64,000 nucleotides of DNA from Mesorhizobium ciceri biovar biserrulae WSM1271 (GCF_000185905.1 NC_014923.1:992001-1056000), one strand, 5' to 3'; numbered from the stretch's first letter, positions 48,764 to 59,576 are shown. The notes: generated from the sequence alone by a model not told the origin. Made by a program: numbers and translations.

Positions 48764-51751
48764 ATGGCAAGACAAGATCAGGCCAACGACCAATTTTCTC
48801 TCACCTCTTTCCTCTATGGCGGCAATGCCGATTACATCGACGCGCTTTATGCCGCCTATGAGGACGATCCAGCCTCGGTCAATCCCGAATGGCAGGAGTT
48901 CTTCGCCGGGCTGAAGGACGATGCCGGCGATGTGCGCAGGAACGCCAAGGGCGCCTCCTGGGCCAAGCCCTCCTGGCCGCTGCAGGCCAATGGCGAACTG
49001 GTGTCGGCGCTCGACGGCAATTGGGGCATCGTCGAGAAGACGATCGAAAAGAAGGTCAAGGACAAGGCGGTCACCAACGGCGTCGTCCTCTCCGACGCCG
49101 ACGTGCACCAGGCGACGCGCGATTCGGTGCGCGCCATCATGATGATCCGCGCCTACCGCATGCGCGGCCATCTGCACGCCAATCTCGATCCGCTCGGCAT
49201 CGCCAAGCCGCTCGAGGACTACAACGAGCTGTCGCCGGAAAACTACGGCTTCACCGAAGCCGATTACGACCGGCCGATCTTCCTCGACAATGTGCTGGGG
49301 CTTGAATTCGGCAGCATCCGGCAGATGCTGGAAATCCTGACCCGCACCTATTGCTCCACGCTCGGCGTCGAGTTCATGCATATTTCCGACCCTGAGGAAA
49401 AGGCCTGGATCCAGGCGCGCATCGAGGGTGCCGACAAGGAGATCACCTTCACCGCCGCCGGCAAGAAGGCGATCCTGCAGAAGCTGGTCGAGGCTGAAGG
49501 CTTCGAGCAGTTCATCGACGTCAAGTACAAGGGCACCAAGCGCTTCGGCCTCGATGGCAGTGAGGCGCTGATCCCGGCGCTGGAGCAGATCGTCAAGCGC
49601 GGCGGCCAGCTCGGCATGAAGGAAATCGTGCTCGGCATGGCGCATCGCGGCCGGCTGAACGTGCTCTCCCAGGTAATGGCCAAGCCCCACCGCGCCATCT
49701 TCCATGAGTTCAAGGGCGGCTCTGCGGCACCCGATGAGGTCGAAGGCTCGGGCGACGTCAAGTACCATCTAGGCGCCTCGTCGGACCGCGAATTCGACGG
49801 CAACAAGGTGCATCTGTCCTTGACCGCCAACCCCTCGCATCTGGAAATCGTCGATCCGGTGGTGATGGGCAAGGCGCGCGCCAAGCAGGATTATCTGTTC
49901 GGCCGCAGCCGCGAGGAAATCGTGCCGCTGGAAGAGCGCGCCAAGGTGCTGCCGCTCTTGCTGCATGGCGATGCCGCCTTCGCCGGTCAGGGCGTGATCG
50001 CCGAGATCCTCGGCCTGTCCGGCCTGCGCGGCCACCGCGTCGCCGGCACGCTGCATTTCATCATCAACAACCAGATTGGTTTCACCACCAACCCGCGCTT
50101 TTCGCGCTCCTCGCCCTATCCGTCCGACGTCGCCAAGATGATCGAAGCACCGATCTTCCACGTCAATGGCGACGACCCGGAAGCCGTGGTGCACGCCACC
50201 AAGGTGGCGATCGAGTTTCGCATGAAGTTTTTCAAGCCTGTTGTGGTCGATATGTTCTGCTATCGCCGCTTCGGCCACAATGAGGGCGACGAACCGGCCT
50301 TCACCCAGCCGATCATGTACCGCAACATCCGCAACCACAAGACGACTGTGCAGATCTATGGCGACCGGCTGATCGCCGAGGGTCACCTCACCCAGGCCGA
50401 GCTCGACCAGTTGAAAGCCGACTGGCGGGCGCATCTGGAATCCGAATGGGAAGTCGGCCAGCACTACAAGCCCAACAAGGCTGACTGGCTCGACGGCGCC
50501 TGGTCGGGCCTGCGCACCGCCGACAACCAGGACGAACAGCGGCGCGGCAAGACCGCCGTGCCGGTCAAGACGCTGAAGGAAATCGGCAGGAAGCTGACCG
50601 AGGTGCCGAAGGACTTCGAGGCGCACAAGACGATCATCCGCTTCCTCGAAAACCGCCGCCAGGCGATCGAGTCCGGCGAAGGCATCGACTGGTCGACGGC
50701 CGAGGCGCTGGCCTTCGGCGCCATCCTGCTCGACGGCAATCCGATCCGCCTGTCGGGGCAGGATTCCGAACGCGGCACCTTCTCGCAGCGCCATTCCGTG
50801 CTCTACGACCAGCGCGACGAGACCCGCTACATCCCGCTCAACAATCTGTCGGCGGCTCAGGCCGGCTATGAAGTCATCAACTCGATGCTGTCGGAAGAGG
50901 CGGTTCTGGGCTTCGAATACGGCTATAGCCTGGCCGAGCCCAAGGCGCTGACCTTGTGGGAAGCGCAGTTCGGCGACTTCGCCAACGGCGCCCAGGTGGT
51001 GTTCGACCAGTTCATCTCGTCAGGCGAACGCAAGTGGCTCAGAATGTCGGGCCTCGTCTGCCTGTTGCCGCATGGCTATGAAGGCCAGGGTCCGGAACAT
51101 TCCTCGGCCCGGCTCGAACGCTTCCTGCAGCTTTGCGCCGAAGACAACATGCAAGTCGCCAACTGCACCACGCCGGCCAACTACTTCCACATATTGCGCC
51201 GGCAGCTGAAGCGCGACTTCCGCAAGCCGCTGATTCTGATGACGCCGAAGTCGCTGCTGCGCCACAAGCGGGCGGTGTCGACGCTGCCGGAAATTTCGGG
51301 CGAAAGCTCGTTCCACCGGTTGCTGTGGGACGATGCGCAGCTGCTTTCCGGACAAGCGATCAAGCTGGTCAAGGATTCCAAGATCCGCCGCGTCGTGCTG
51401 TGTTCGGGCAAGGTCTATTACGACCTCTATGAGGAGCGCGAGAAGCGCGGCATCAACGACATCTATCTGCTGCGCGTCGAACAGCTTTACCCGTTCCCGG
51501 CCAAGGCGCTGATCACCGAACTGTCGCGGTTCCGCAATGCCGAGATGGTGTGGTGCCAGGAGGAGCCCAAGAACATGGGCGCCTGGTCGTTCATCGACCC
51601 GTATCTGGAATGGGTGCTGGCGCATATCGACGCCAAGCATCAGCGGGTGCGCTACACCGGCCGTCCGGCCGCCGCCTCGCCGGCGACCGGACTGATGTCG
51701 AAGCATCTCGCCCAGCTCGCCGCCTTGCTCGAAGACGCGCTTGGTGAATAG
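48764..51751 (+). CDS. sucA: 2-oxoglutarate dehydrogenase E1 component
   Basis: A 995-residue thiamine-diphosphate enzyme decarboxylating 2-oxoglutarate. The N-terminal [38 protein letters not shown], and the ThDP-binding region with [14 protein letters not shown] and [10 protein letters not shown] are clear; the C-terminal part holds [16 protein letters not shown] and [16 protein letters not shown]. Length is normal. It forms the OGDH complex with SucB and an E3 encoded at 54.5 kb. Confidence 0.98.
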   Translation: MARQDQANDQFSLTSFLYGGNADYIDALYAAYEDDPASVNPEWQEFFAGLKDDAGDVRRNAKGASWAKPSWPLQANGELVSALDGNWGIVEKTIEKKVKDKAVTNGVVLSDADVHQATRDSVRAIMMIRAYRMRGHLHANLDPLGIAKPLEDYNELSPENYGFTEADYDRPIFLDNVLGLEFGSIRQMLEILTRTYCSTLGVEFMHISDPEEKAWIQARIEGADKEITFTAAGKKAILQKLVEAEGFEQFIDVKYKGTKRFGLDGSEALIPALEQIVKRGGQLGMKEIVLGMAHRGRLNVLSQVMAKPHRAIFHEFKGGSAAPDEVEGSGDVKYHLGASSDREFDGNKVHLSLTANPSHLEIVDPVVMGKARAKQDYLFGRSREEIVPLEERAKVLPLLLHGDAAFAGQGVIAEILGLSGLRGHRVAGTLHFIINNQIGFTTNPRFSRSSPYPSDVAKMIEAPIFHVNGDDPEAVVHATKVAIEFRMKFFKPVVVDMFCYRRFGHNEGDEPAFTQPIMYRNIRNHKTTVQIYGDRLIAEGHLTQAELDQLKADWRAHLESEWEVGQHYKPNKADWLDGAWSGLRTADNQDEQRRGKTAVPVKTLKEIGRKLTEVPKDFEAHKTIIRFLENRRQAIESGEGIDWSTAEALAFGAILLDGNPIRLSGQDSERGTFSQRHSVLYDQRDETRYIPLNNLSAAQAGYEVINSMLSEEAVLGFEYGYSLAEPKALTLWEAQFGDFANGAQVVFDQFISSGERKWLRMSGLVCLLPHGYEGQGPEHSSARLERFLQLCAEDNMQVANCTTPANYFHILRRQLKRDFRKPLILMTPKSLLRHKRAVSTLPEISGESSFHRLLWDDAQLLSGQAIKLVKDSKIRRVVLCSGKVYYDLYEEREKRGINDIYLLRVEQLYPFPAKALITELSRFRNAEMVWCQEEPKNMGAWSFIDPYLEWVLAHIDAKHQRVRYTGRPAAASPATGLMSKHLAQLAALLEDALGE

Positions 51752-51798
51752 AGAAGATCTGGGCGAACAACAGAACCGAAAGAAAACGGACAGGCACA

Positions 51799-53073
51799 AT
51801 GGCTACCGAAATCCGCGTTCCCACTCTCGGCGAATCCGTCACTGAAGCGACCGTCGGCAAATGGTTCAAGAAGGTTGGCGATACAATCGCCGCCGATGAA
51901 CCGCTGGTCGAGCTCGAGACCGACAAGGTGACGGTGGAGGTGCCTGCCGCCGCCGCCGGCACGCTGGGTGAGATCACCGTCAAGGAAGGCGAGACGGTCG
52001 GTGTCGGCGCGCTGCTGGGGTCGATTTCGGCAGGCGGCGCGGCTCCCGCCACGAAGCCGCAAGCGGTGTCGCAGGCCTCGTCGCCGGATGCGGCATCGAC
52101 CGGCAAGCAGGCCGCGGCCGAGACCGCCAAGATCGCCGGCGATGCCGGCCCGGTCGAGCCGCGCACCATGCCACCGGCACCGGCCGCGGCGAAACTGATC
52201 GCCGAAAGCAATCTCTCGGTCGACCAGATCTCCGGTTCGGGAAAGCGCGGCCAGGTGCTGAAAGGTGACGTGCTCGACGCCATCTCCAAGGGCGCGCCGT
52301 CGCAGCCGGCCGAGACGCCGAAAGCAGCACCGGCACCGGTTGCCGTGCGGGCGCCGTCCTCGGGCGACGATGCATCGCGCGAGGAGCGCGTGCGCATGAC
52401 CAAATTGCGCCAGACCATCGCGCGCCGCCTCAAGGAAGCGCAGTCGACCGCAGCCATGCTGACCACCTTCAACGAGGTCGACATGTCAGCGGTGATGGCG
52501 CTGCGCACCAAATACAAGGATGTGTTCGAGAAGAAGCACGGCGTGAAGCTCGGCTTCATGGGCTTCTTCACCAAGGCCGTCACGCACGCGTTGAAGGAAA
52601 TCCCCTCGGTCAATGCCGAGATCGACGGCACCGATATCATCTTCAAGAACTATGCCCATATCGGCGTCGCCGTCGGCACTGAAAAGGGCCTCGTCGTGCC
52701 GGTGGTGCGCGATGCCGACCAGATGTCGATCGCCGAGATCGAGAAGGACATCGGCCGGCTGGGTATCGCCGCGCGTGACGGAAAGCTGTCGGTCGCCGAC
52801 ATGCAGGGCGGCACGTTTACGATTTCGAACGGCGGCGTTTACGGGTCGCTGATGTCGACCCCGATCCTCAACGCGCCGCAGTCGGGCATTCTCGGCATGC
52901 ACAAGATCCAGGACCGGCCTGTCGTGGTCGGCGGCCAGATCGTCATCCGGCCGATGATGTACCTGGCGCTCAGCTACGATCATCGCATCGTCGACGGCAA
53001 GGAAGCGGTGACGTTCCTGGTGCGCGTCAAGGAAAGCCTGGAGGATCCGGAACGGCTGGTGCTTGATCTCTGA
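51799..53073 (+). CDS. sucB: Dihydrolipoyllysine succinyltransferase (E2 of OGDH)
   Basis: A 424-residue E2 protein. An N-terminal lipoyl domain has [11 protein letters not shown] with the lipoylated Lys; a peripheral-subunit-binding domain follows ([34 protein letters not shown]), then the catalytic domain ending [21 protein letters not shown] with the active His and Asp. Linkers are Ala/Pro-rich. It lies 47 bases after sucA. Confidence 0.98.
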   Translation: MATEIRVPTLGESVTEATVGKWFKKVGDTIAADEPLVELETDKVTVEVPAAAAGTLGEITVKEGETVGVGALLGSISAGGAAPATKPQAVSQASSPDAASTGKQAAAETAKIAGDAGPVEPRTMPPAPAAAKLIAESNLSVDQISGSGKRGQVLKGDVLDAISKGAPSQPAETPKAAPAPVAVRAPSSGDDASREERVRMTKLRQTIARRLKEAQSTAAMLTTFNEVDMSAVMALRTKYKDVFEKKHGVKLGFMGFFTKAVTHALKEIPSVNAEIDGTDIIFKNYAHIGVAVGTEKGLVVPVVRDADQMSIAEIEKDIGRLGIAARDGKLSVADMQGGTFTISNGGVYGSLMSTPILNAPQSGILGMHKIQDRPVVVGGQIVIRPMMYLALSYDHRIVDGKEAVTFLVRVKESLEDPERLVLDL

Positions 53074-53132
53074 GGTCTGGTGCTGATCCGGCTGTTGGAA
53101 TGTGTGCCGGAGGAAGGGATCTGCGCGGCAGA

Positions 53133-53651
53133 ATGACGACCCGTTCCCTTAGCCTTTCCAAGGTGCTTTCGATCGCATCGATCGCGGCCGGCATGGTGCT
53201 GGCCGCTGCCGGCGCCCATGCCGCCTGCCCGATAGAACTCGCTGTCTATGGCGACGCCCAGAGCGGCAGCGAGATCGACTTCACGCCGACCGGCACCTCG
53301 GCGACCGTCACCAACACCTTCCGCATGATTCTCGACAATGATGTGGTGCTCAACGGCATCGTCATGTGGAATGAAGGCGTATCGCGGCCGAACGGCGCGC
53401 TGATGCACAAATGCCCCGAGGGCGACGTCACCGGCGAGGAGCTTGCCGCCTGCACGCCCTGGCACGGCGTCATCTACACGGCGGATGAAAAGGGCAACAT
53501 CGGACTGCTGCCGGCTGAAGGCGTCGAAGCGCCGAAGACGCTGATCCTGCCGGACCTCGGGCCGGCGTTGCGCCAATCCAGCGCCTATGGCGGCAGCGGA
53601 TTTTCGAAAGTGCCGTGGGATGTGTTTGCCTTGAAGGGATGCCAGGAATGA
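53133..53651 (+). CDS. Hypothetical exported protein between sucB and an SDR gene
   Basis: A 172-residue protein with a signal peptide (cleavage near AGAHA-ACP). Four or more Cys residues (ACPIEL, HKCPEG, ACTPWHG and a final GCQE) suggest periplasmic disulfides. No domain recognised; homologues occur mainly in rhizobia. The start is uncertain (53133 or the in-frame ATG at 53100). Its stop overlaps the SDR start (ATGA), so these two are coupled. Confidence 0.72.
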   Translation: MTTRSLSLSKVLSIASIAAGMVLAAAGAHAACPIELAVYGDAQSGSEIDFTPTGTSATVTNTFRMILDNDVVLNGIVMWNEGVSRPNGALMHKCPEGDVTGEELAACTPWHGVIYTADEKGNIGLLPAEGVEAPKTLILPDLGPALRQSSAYGGSGFSKVPWDVFALKGCQE

Positions 53652-54403
53652 GCGGGACGCAAAAGGTGCTGCTGGTCACCGGCGGCAGCCGCGGCATCGG
53701 CGCCGCGATCTGCCGGCTCGGATCGAAGGCCGGCTACCGGGTCGCGGTCAACTACGCTTCGAACCAGGAGGCCGCCAAGGCGCTGGTCGCCGAGATCGAG
53801 GCCGCCGGCGGAGAGGCTTTCGCGGTCAAGGGCGATGTCGGCAAGGAGTCCGATATCGTGGCCATGTTCGAGGCCGTCGACCGCGCCTATGGACGGCTCG
53901 ATGCCTTCGTCAACAATGCCGGCATCGTCGACGTCAAGGCGCGCGTCGACGAGATGGATGTTTCGCGGCTGGAGCGCATGATGCGCATCAATGTCGTCGG
54001 CTCGTTCCTCTGCGCCCGCGAGGCGGTGAAGCGCATGTCGACCCGTCATGGCGGGTCGGGCGGATCCATCGTCAACATCTCGTCGGCCGCGGCGACATTG
54101 GGCTCGCCGGGCGAATATGTCGATTATGCCGCCTCCAAGGGCGCCATCGACACCTTCACCGTCGGGCTCGCCCGTGAGGTGGCGCTAGAAGGCATCCGCG
54201 TCAATGCGGTGCGGCCGGGCATCATCGACACGGACATCCACGCCTCCGGCGGGCAGCCGGACCGGGTGGAGCGGTTCCGCGATCTGCTGCCGATGAAAAG
54301 AGCCGGTACAGTGGATGAAGTCGCGGGCGCGGTTCTCTATCTTCTCTCCGACGCCGCGTCCTATACGACGGGCGCGATCCTGAATGTAAGCGGCGGCCGC
54401 TGA
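53648..54403 (+). CDS. Short-chain dehydrogenase/reductase
   Basis: A 251-residue Rossmann-fold oxidoreductase of the classical SDR type, glucose/3-oxoacyl reductase-like. The cofactor loop is TGGSRGIGAAI, NNAGIVD follows, and the active site has NISSAAA and YVDYAASKGA (Ser, Tyr, Lys). C-terminal MKRAGTVDEVAGAVLYLLSDAASYTTGAILNVSGG. Cofactor and substrate unknown. It lies within the suc-lpd cluster. Confidence 0.92.
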   Translation: MSGTQKVLLVTGGSRGIGAAICRLGSKAGYRVAVNYASNQEAAKALVAEIEAAGGEAFAVKGDVGKESDIVAMFEAVDRAYGRLDAFVNNAGIVDVKARVDEMDVSRLERMMRINVVGSFLCAREAVKRMSTRHGGSGGSIVNISSAAATLGSPGEYVDYAASKGAIDTFTVGLAREVALEGIRVNAVRPGIIDTDIHASGGQPDRVERFRDLLPMKRAGTVDEVAGAVLYLLSDAASYTTGAILNVSGGR

Positions 54404-54420
54404 GCGCTCTCAAGCAGATC

Positions 54421-54469
54421 GAGCATGATGTTATCCGAAAACCGCGTCACACTTTTCGGCATCATGCTC
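54421..54469. repeat. CATGAT-ended palindromic element, copy 3
   Basis: 10-bp perfect ends GAGCATGATG (54421-54430) and CATCATGCTC (54460-54469), with an inner CCGAAAA/TTTTCGG pair (54435-54441 with 54453-54459). It occupies the SDR-lpdA gap, ending 20 bases before the lpdA start. Confidence 0.85.
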
Positions 54470-54488
54470 AAAACAGAAGGACAGTATC

Positions 54489-55895
54489 ATGGCTTATGAC
54501 GTCGTTATCATCGGATCGGGACCCGGCGGCTATGTCTGCGCCATCAAGGCGGCGCAGCTCGGGCTCAGGGTTGCGGTGGTCGAGAAGAACGCGACCTTCG
54601 GCGGCACTTGCCTGAACATCGGCTGCATCCCGTCCAAGGCGCTGCTCCATGCCTCCGAGATGTTCGCCGAGGCCGGCCACTCCTTCGACACGCTCGGCGT
54701 CGAGATATCGGCGCCGAAATTGAACCTGAAGAAGATGATGGCGCACAAGGATGCGACGGTGTCGTCGAACGTCAACGGCGTCGCCTTCCTGTTCAAGAAG
54801 AACAAGATCGATAGTTTCCGCGGCACCGGCAAGGTGCTCGCCGCCGGTAAAGTGTCGGTCACCTCCGAGGACGGCAAGGTCGAGGAGATCGAGACGAAGA
54901 ACATCGTCATCGCCACCGGCTCGGATGTCGCCGGCATTCCCGGCGTCAAGGTCGACATCGACGAGAAGATGATCGTGTCGTCGACCGGCGCGCTGTCGCT
55001 GGATAAGGTTCCCGGCCATCTGGTGGTGGTCGGCGGCGGTGTCATCGGGCTCGAGCTCGGCTCGGTGTGGGCGCGGCTCGGCGCCAAGGTCACCGTGGTC
55101 GAATTCCTCGACACCATCCTGGGCGGCATGGACGGCGAGGTCTCCAAGCAATTCCAGCGGTTGCTGGGCAAACAGGGCTTCGAGTTCAAGCTCAGCGCCA
55201 AGGTCACCGGCGTCGCCAAGGCCAAGAAGGGTGCGACCGTCACCTTCGAGCCGGTCAAGGGCGGCGCCGCCGAGACCATCGAGGCCGATGCCGTGCTGAT
55301 CGCCACCGGCCGCCGCGCCTATGCCGACAGTCTCGGGCTCGGGGAAGCCGGCGTCGAGGTCGACGAGCGCGGCCGGGTCAAGACCGATGGCCATCTCAAG
55401 ACCAATGTCCCGGGCATCTATGCCATCGGCGATGTCATCGCCGGGCCGATGCTGGCGCACAAGGCCGAGGACGAGGGCGTGGCGGTAGCGGAAACCATTG
55501 CCGGCCAGGCCGGCCACGTGAACTATGACGTCATTCCGAGCGTCGTCTACACCAGCCCGGAAATCGCCTCGGTCGGCAAGACCGAGGAAGAGTTGAAGAA
55601 GGCCGGCATCGACTACAAGGTCGGAAAATTCCCGTTCAGCGCCAATGGCCGGGCGCGCGCCATGCTGCACACGGACGGTTTTGTGAAGATCCTCGCCGAC
55701 AAGCAAAGCGACCGCGTGCTCGGCGTCCATATCGTCGGCTTCGGCGCCGGCGAGATGATCCACGAGGCGGCGGTGCTGATGGAGTTCGGCGGTTCGTCGG
55801 AGGATCTCGCCCGCACCTGCCATGCGCATCCGACGATGTCGGAGGCGATCAAGGAGGCGGCGCTGGCGACGTTCTTCAAGCCGATCCACATCTAA
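54489..55895 (+). CDS. lpdA: Dihydrolipoyl dehydrogenase (E3)
   Basis: A 468-residue FAD disulfide oxidoreductase regenerating lipoamide in OGDH and other 2-oxoacid dehydrogenase complexes. [17 protein letters not shown] is the FAD loop; the redox pair is in [16 protein letters not shown]; the NAD loop is [16 protein letters not shown]; the C-terminal [14 protein letters not shown] holds the catalytic His-Glu. It is separated from sucB by the exported protein and SDR genes. Confidence 0.97.
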   Translation: MAYDVVIIGSGPGGYVCAIKAAQLGLRVAVVEKNATFGGTCLNIGCIPSKALLHASEMFAEAGHSFDTLGVEISAPKLNLKKMMAHKDATVSSNVNGVAFLFKKNKIDSFRGTGKVLAAGKVSVTSEDGKVEEIETKNIVIATGSDVAGIPGVKVDIDEKMIVSSTGALSLDKVPGHLVVVGGGVIGLELGSVWARLGAKVTVVEFLDTILGGMDGEVSKQFQRLLGKQGFEFKLSAKVTGVAKAKKGATVTFEPVKGGAAETIEADAVLIATGRRAYADSLGLGEAGVEVDERGRVKTDGHLKTNVPGIYAIGDVIAGPMLAHKAEDEGVAVAETIAGQAGHVNYDVIPSVVYTSPEIASVGKTEEELKKAGIDYKVGKFPFSANGRARAMLHTDGFVKILADKQSDRVLGVHIVGFGAGEMIHEAAVLMEFGGSSEDLARTCHAHPTMSEAIKEAALATFFKPIHI

Positions 55896-56006
55896 AGCCC
55901 TTTCATAAACTCTACTCCGTCGGCCATCTGGCGAGGTTTTCTCCGCTTTCACAGCGCCGCGCGTCCCTCCTGGACGCTCAAAGGATGCTGTGACCCTTTT
56001 TGATTG

Positions 56007-56053
56007 GCGCATGATCCTCTCCGAAAATCGGACTGATCTTCGGGGTCATGCGC
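56007..56053. repeat. CATGAT-ended palindromic element, copy 4
   Basis: 8-bp perfect ends GCGCATGA (56007-56014) and TCATGCGC (56046-56053), with inner CCGAAAAT and TCTTCGGGG words. It directly abuts the GTCC-rich repeat at 56054. Confidence 0.75.
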
Positions 56054-56100
56054 TGCTCACGGACCCAAATGTCCGCTGCGCTCCGGTTCTCGAAAACCAC
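56054..56100. repeat. Second copy of the CTCCGGTTCTCG repeat
   Basis: Aligns with 33276-33322 after ccmG: TGCTC-CG-ACC-AA followed by CGCTCCGGTTCTCG and AAACCA. The centre of each copy differs but keeps the pairing. Confidence 0.65.
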
Positions 56101-56161
56101 ACCAGCTGACTCACCGGAGCGAGTTTCTGGAAAGGCCTTTCTGGCGGCCCCTACAAAACAA

Positions 56162-56187
56162 AACGGCCCGCTTTTCAGCGGGCCGTT
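56162..56187 (-). terminator. Terminator of the Pro/Ala-rich membrane protein gene
   Basis: An 11-bp perfect stem (56162-56172 with 56177-56187), followed on the minus strand by a TTTTGTTTTG run. It lies 20 bases after the gene's stop. Confidence 0.85.
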
Positions 56188-56207
56188 CGTAACTGATATC
56201 GAGCCAA

Positions 56208-56558
56208 TCACTGGGCCGGTGCAGGTGCCGGCGCAGGGGCTGGTGCCGGCGCAGGAGCCGGTGCGGGCGCGGGTGCCGGGGCAGGCGCCGGTTCTGCAGG
56301 TGCCGGAGCAGGCGCGGGCGCAGGTTCAGCCGGCTTCATCGGTTCCGCCGGTGCAGGCGCTGGGGCCGGTGTGCTGGCCGCCGGCGGCTCGGCGGGTGCC
56401 GGGTGCTCACCACTTCTTCCGAAAACATAATACGCGACAACCGCCAGAATAACGACGACCAGTGCAATCAGCCAACCGCTACCACCGCCGCCGCCACTTG
56501 GCCTTGGTGCGTTGGTGGACGAATTGAACGGGTCGTTTGGATTCGGTGTGTTCGCCAT
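56208..56558 (-). CDS. Pro/Ala-rich single-pass membrane protein
   Basis: A 116-residue protein with a Gly-rich segment, one membrane helix (GWLIALVVVILAVVAYYVFG, about residues 28-47) and a periplasmic or cytosolic tail built of AP and APAE repeats with EPMKPAEP. The repeats are encoded by near-identical DNA units. Function unknown; the tail may span the periplasm. The ATG at 56558 is followed by MANTPNPNDPFNSS. Terminator downstream is clear. Confidence 0.72.
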   Translation of the reverse strand: MANTPNPNDPFNSSTNAPRPSGGGGGSGWLIALVVVILAVVAYYVFGRSGEHPAPAEPPAASTPAPAPAPAEPMKPAEPAPAPAPAPAEPAPAPAPAPAPAPAPAPAPAPAPAPAQ

Positions 56559-56749
56559 AAAAGTGTCCTCCGTGGATGAAAAATATCAATCAACACCATA
56601 CAACGCGCAATCATTGAACTGGTTTCACGCTAGGGTTGGAAAACGCCAAAAACAAGGACAATCCTGCCCTTCCGCAGCCGGAGTGGCGTCGTTTCGCCAC
56701 GCAGCGCGCCAAGTTTGCGTCTGTTAAGGTCGAATCAGAGGGTTTTGCC

Positions 56750-57229
56750 GTGACGAATCCGTCAGCTCAGCTTGTCCCGAATCACTGCGATGCTCTCGCC
56801 AGAGCCCAGTTCGCAGACCGCTATGTGCTGGTCACTGAAGGCCTTTCCTTAACCGCATTCGGCGCGGCCGAACGCGCTCTGGGGCGAACGCCGCCCTGGG
56901 TCGGCAGGCTCATGGCGCTGCGCAATCTTGCCGTCAGGCCGTTCCGGCTGAAGACGGGCCTGGAAACTGCGGTGTTGCCGTCGGGCCGGATCGGGATATT
57001 TCCGCTCATCAGCCAGTTTCCCGGCAAGGTTGTGCTTGGCCTCGACGACCGGCATCTCGATTTCCGTGTTCTGGTCGAAGTCAGGGATCTTGGCAGCGGC
57101 CGGCAAGAGGTGGCCGCGACGACGATCGTCGAGACGCACAATTGGCTCGGGCGCGCCTATCTCGCGATCATCATGCCGTTTCACCGGATGGTCGTTCCGG
57201 CGATGCTGGCCCAGATCCTGGCGAAGTAA
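56750..57229 (+). CDS. DUF2867 domain protein
   Basis: A 159-residue protein with the DUF2867 pattern: FADRYVLVTEGLSLTAFGAAERAL, GRIGIFPLISQFPGKVVLGLDDRHLDFRVLVEV, and AATTIVETHNWLGRAYLAIIMPFHRMVVPAMLAQI. The core binds hydrophobic ligands in some relatives. A GTG at 56750 after AGAGGGTTTTGCC is the likely start; a TTG at 56636 in the same frame is an alternative. Confidence 0.78.
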   Translation: MTNPSAQLVPNHCDALARAQFADRYVLVTEGLSLTAFGAAERALGRTPPWVGRLMALRNLAVRPFRLKTGLETAVLPSGRIGIFPLISQFPGKVVLGLDDRHLDFRVLVEVRDLGSGRQEVAATTIVETHNWLGRAYLAIIMPFHRMVVPAMLAQILAK

Positions 57230-57239
57230 GCTGAAGTCA

Positions 57240-58310
57240 CTAAAGTCCGACAGGCGTGACGGTGTAACCGGCCTTGCGGAAATCCTCGACCAGGCCTTCG
57301 GGGCCGGGGAGGTGGAGGGCGCCGACCGCCATGAAGACATTGCCTTTGGCAAGGATCGGTTCGGCATGCTCGACCATCACCTTGTTGCGGCTGGTGATCA
57401 TGGTTTCCTCGAACGCCGCATAGCCCGCGGGGTCGTCCTGTTGGTCTGGCATGGCCGCACGAAACAGCGGCCAGAACATGCCGGTGTCGCCACGCTGGTA
57501 GAGCACGATCATGGTTTCGTTGATGTCGTTGACCTTGTCGCCGAGCTTCAGCGTGTCGACGAGGCCCTTCATGTGAAACGCCAGCGGCAGCGAGGCCATG
57601 GCGCGCAGTTGGCCTTCAGCCGTCTCCAATCCTTCCACCGGCTTGCCGGAAGCCTTCGCACCTTGCGCCAGTCTGACATCGAGCACCGGGGCGCCGCCTG
57701 ACTGGCGGGCCAGCTCGCAGGCCGGCAGTGCCATCATGGCCGAGAGCATCCACGGCTTCATCTTGGCAACCGTTGCCGGAGGAATGCCGCGTGCGTCGAG
57801 CGCGGCGTTCATGGCCGCCGCATCGTCGGGCGACAGCAGCGACGCCAGCGTCGTCGAATCAGTGAACATCATCAGGTCCGGCTCTTTGAGCATCGCGACC
57901 ATCATCTTCTGCTTGTCGAGCACGTCCGTGGTTTCGATGATGATGGTGCCGGCGGCGTCATAGGCTTTCTGCGCTTCGGGAGGCAGCGTGGTGACGCGCG
58001 GGTCGGTCATATGCATGGTGCCGAACAGGAAGGACGGCTTCTCGCCGGGCTTTTCCAGCTTCCATAACAGGCCCTTGCCGTTCGGCGTCGCGGCGGCTTC
58101 CGCTTCGATCTTGCGGTAGCTCGCCGGATCGTTCTTCTGCAGGGCCGACAGCATGTCGGCACCGGTGCAGGTCGGGACTTCGGCATGCGCCTTGCCGGCC
58201 GCGAACAGCAGCACGGCGAGGAACGACAGGAAGAACAGAACATTGAGCGCGACGAGCAGCTTCAGCGAGACGGAAGCAGCACGGTCGGCGACGGCTATGA
58301 CGCGTTTCAT
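57240..58310 (-). CDS. TraB/GumN family protein
   Basis: A 356-residue protein with an N-terminal membrane anchor or uncleaved signal (LLVALNVLFFLSFLAVLLFAAG). Family blocks: FLFGTMHMTDPRVTTLP (GxxH), IIETTDVLD, GLETAEGQL, and C-terminal FMAVGALHLPGPEGLVEDFRKAGYTV (GxxHLxG). These motifs are shared with eukaryotic TIKI proteases and the plasmid TraB protein, which supports a metal-dependent hydrolase. Confidence 0.9.
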   Translation of the reverse strand: MKRVIAVADRAASVSLKLLVALNVLFFLSFLAVLLFAAGKAHAEVPTCTGADMLSALQKNDPASYRKIEAEAAATPNGKGLLWKLEKPGEKPSFLFGTMHMTDPRVTTLPPEAQKAYDAAGTIIIETTDVLDKQKMMVAMLKEPDLMMFTDSTTLASLLSPDDAAAMNAALDARGIPPATVAKMKPWMLSAMMALPACELARQSGGAPVLDVRLAQGAKASGKPVEGLETAEGQLRAMASLPLAFHMKGLVDTLKLGDKVNDINETMIVLYQRGDTGMFWPLFRAAMPDQQDDPAGYAAFEETMITSRNKVMVEHAEPILAKGNVFMAVGALHLPGPEGLVEDFRKAGYTVTPVGL

Positions 58311-58440
58311 GAGCCTCTTCTAGGACTGAAAAGCGGCAAAACGGTTAACCTGTGCTGAGAAATTGTCTTGGACTGGCTATCGCGCTCAACTGACGTCGAT
58401 GGGGCTCATGCTTCAACGATTAGCGGAAACGCCCATTTCT

Positions 58441-58500
58441 TCGTCATCCCAGGGTTTCCGCGACGGAGCTTCGCTCCTGCTTCGCCCAGGGATGACGACG
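58441..58500. repeat. CGTCATCCC palindromic intergenic repeat
   Basis: Inverted ends CGTCATCCC (58442-58450) and GGGATGACG (58490-58498), with an inner GGAGC-TTC-GCTCC hairpin. It lies in the 230-base gap between the divergently placed TraB gene and the recombinase gene's 3' end. Confidence 0.6.
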
Positions 58501-58540
58501 TTGAGGAGGCTTTCGGCCAAATGGTGAACGTTACTGGCGT

Positions 58541-59479
58541 TCACGCCCTGGGATGCGCCTGCTCATAAATCTCGAGCAGCCTCGCGGTGTCGACGCCGGT
58601 GTAGATTTGCGTCGTCGACAGGCTGGCGTGGCCGAGCAGTTCCTGGATGGTGCGCAAATCACCGCCGCGGCCGAGCAGATGCGTGGCGAAGGAATGGCGC
58701 AGTGCATGCGGCGTCGCGGTATCGGGCAGGTTGAGCGCCGAGCGCAGCTTGGCCATGTCGCGCTGGACGATGGCCGGGTTGAGCGGGCCGCCGCGGGCGC
58801 CGCGAAACAACAGGCCCTTGGGGTCGAGATGGTAGGGGCAGAGCCGGCGATATTCGGCGATCGCCCTGAGCGCCACCGGCAGCACCGGCACCAGGCGCGT
58901 CTTGCCGCCCTTGCCGGCAACGCGCAGCACCGTGTCGGCCGCCGACGCCAGATCGGCGCCGGCCAGGCCGAGCGCCTCGGAAATGCGCAGGCCAGAGCCG
59001 TAGAGCAGCGTCAGCACGGCGGCGTTGCGGGCTGCGATCCAGGGTTCCTCCGCCAGTTGGCCTTCGATGGAAACGATATGCTTGGCATCGCTCGCCGTCA
59101 GCGGCTTGGGCAGCGATTTGGGCTGGCGCGGCGCGCGCAGTGCCGCCGCACCGGCCGCATTGGCGAGGCCGCGCCGCTCGAGGAAACGCAGCAGCGAGCG
59201 GATGCCGGCGAGACCCCGGCCCAGCGTGCGGGCGCCGGCGCCGCCATTGCGGCGGGCGGCAAGGAAGCCGCGCAAATCCGCCGGGCGCAGATCGGCGATG
59301 TCCGAAATGCCGGGCGAGCCGCCGCAATGGCCGGTGAGGAAATGCAGGAACTGACGCGTGTCGCGCTCATAGGCTTCCACCGTCTCGGGCGACAGCCGAC
59401 GTTCTCGCGCCAGCATCTTCAGCCAGCTTTCGCGTGCCGCCTGGAGATCGGGTTTGGCCGGGATGAGGAATTCCTGCAT
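58541..59479 (-). CDS. xerC: Tyrosine recombinase XerC
   Basis: A 312-residue site-specific recombinase resolving chromosome dimers at dif. The N-terminal SAM-like core-binding domain is SWLKMLARERRLSPETVEAYERD. Catalytic residues: Arg in GSGLRISEAL, Lys in GKGGKTR, HxxR in HALRHSFATHLL, His in LGHASLSTTQIY and the Tyr nucleophile in that same motif. XerC rather than XerD is inferred from length and neighbourhood. Confidence 0.9.
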   Translation of the reverse strand: MQEFLIPAKPDLQAARESWLKMLARERRLSPETVEAYERDTRQFLHFLTGHCGGSPGISDIADLRPADLRGFLAARRNGGAGARTLGRGLAGIRSLLRFLERRGLANAAGAAALRAPRQPKSLPKPLTASDAKHIVSIEGQLAEEPWIAARNAAVLTLLYGSGLRISEALGLAGADLASAADTVLRVAGKGGKTRLVPVLPVALRAIAEYRRLCPYHLDPKGLLFRGARGGPLNPAIVQRDMAKLRSALNLPDTATPHALRHSFATHLLGRGGDLRTIQELLGHASLSTTQIYTGVDTARLLEIYEQAHPRA

Positions 59480-59576
59480 GGCGGCATTTTCCGATATTCG
59501 GGTTAGGAAGCGGTGAATAGCCCGTCATTGAAATGACAGCCGCGTGGGGCTAGAGCAGGCCAAAGGATATTTCGCC

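Larger units (their letters stand above)
55896..56207. other. 312-base gap after lpdA holding repeats
   Basis: No gene. It contains a CATGAT-ended palindrome (56007-56053), a GTCC-rich repeat related to one after ccmG (56054-56100), and the terminator of the Pro/Ala-rich membrane protein gene (56162-56187). Confidence 0.65.

Noticed and set aside
54468..56012. 514-codon open frame antisense to lpdA
   Set aside because: Shadow frame of high-GC coding sequence; composition is Arg/Asp/His-rich and no domain is recognisable, whereas lpdA on the other strand is certain.
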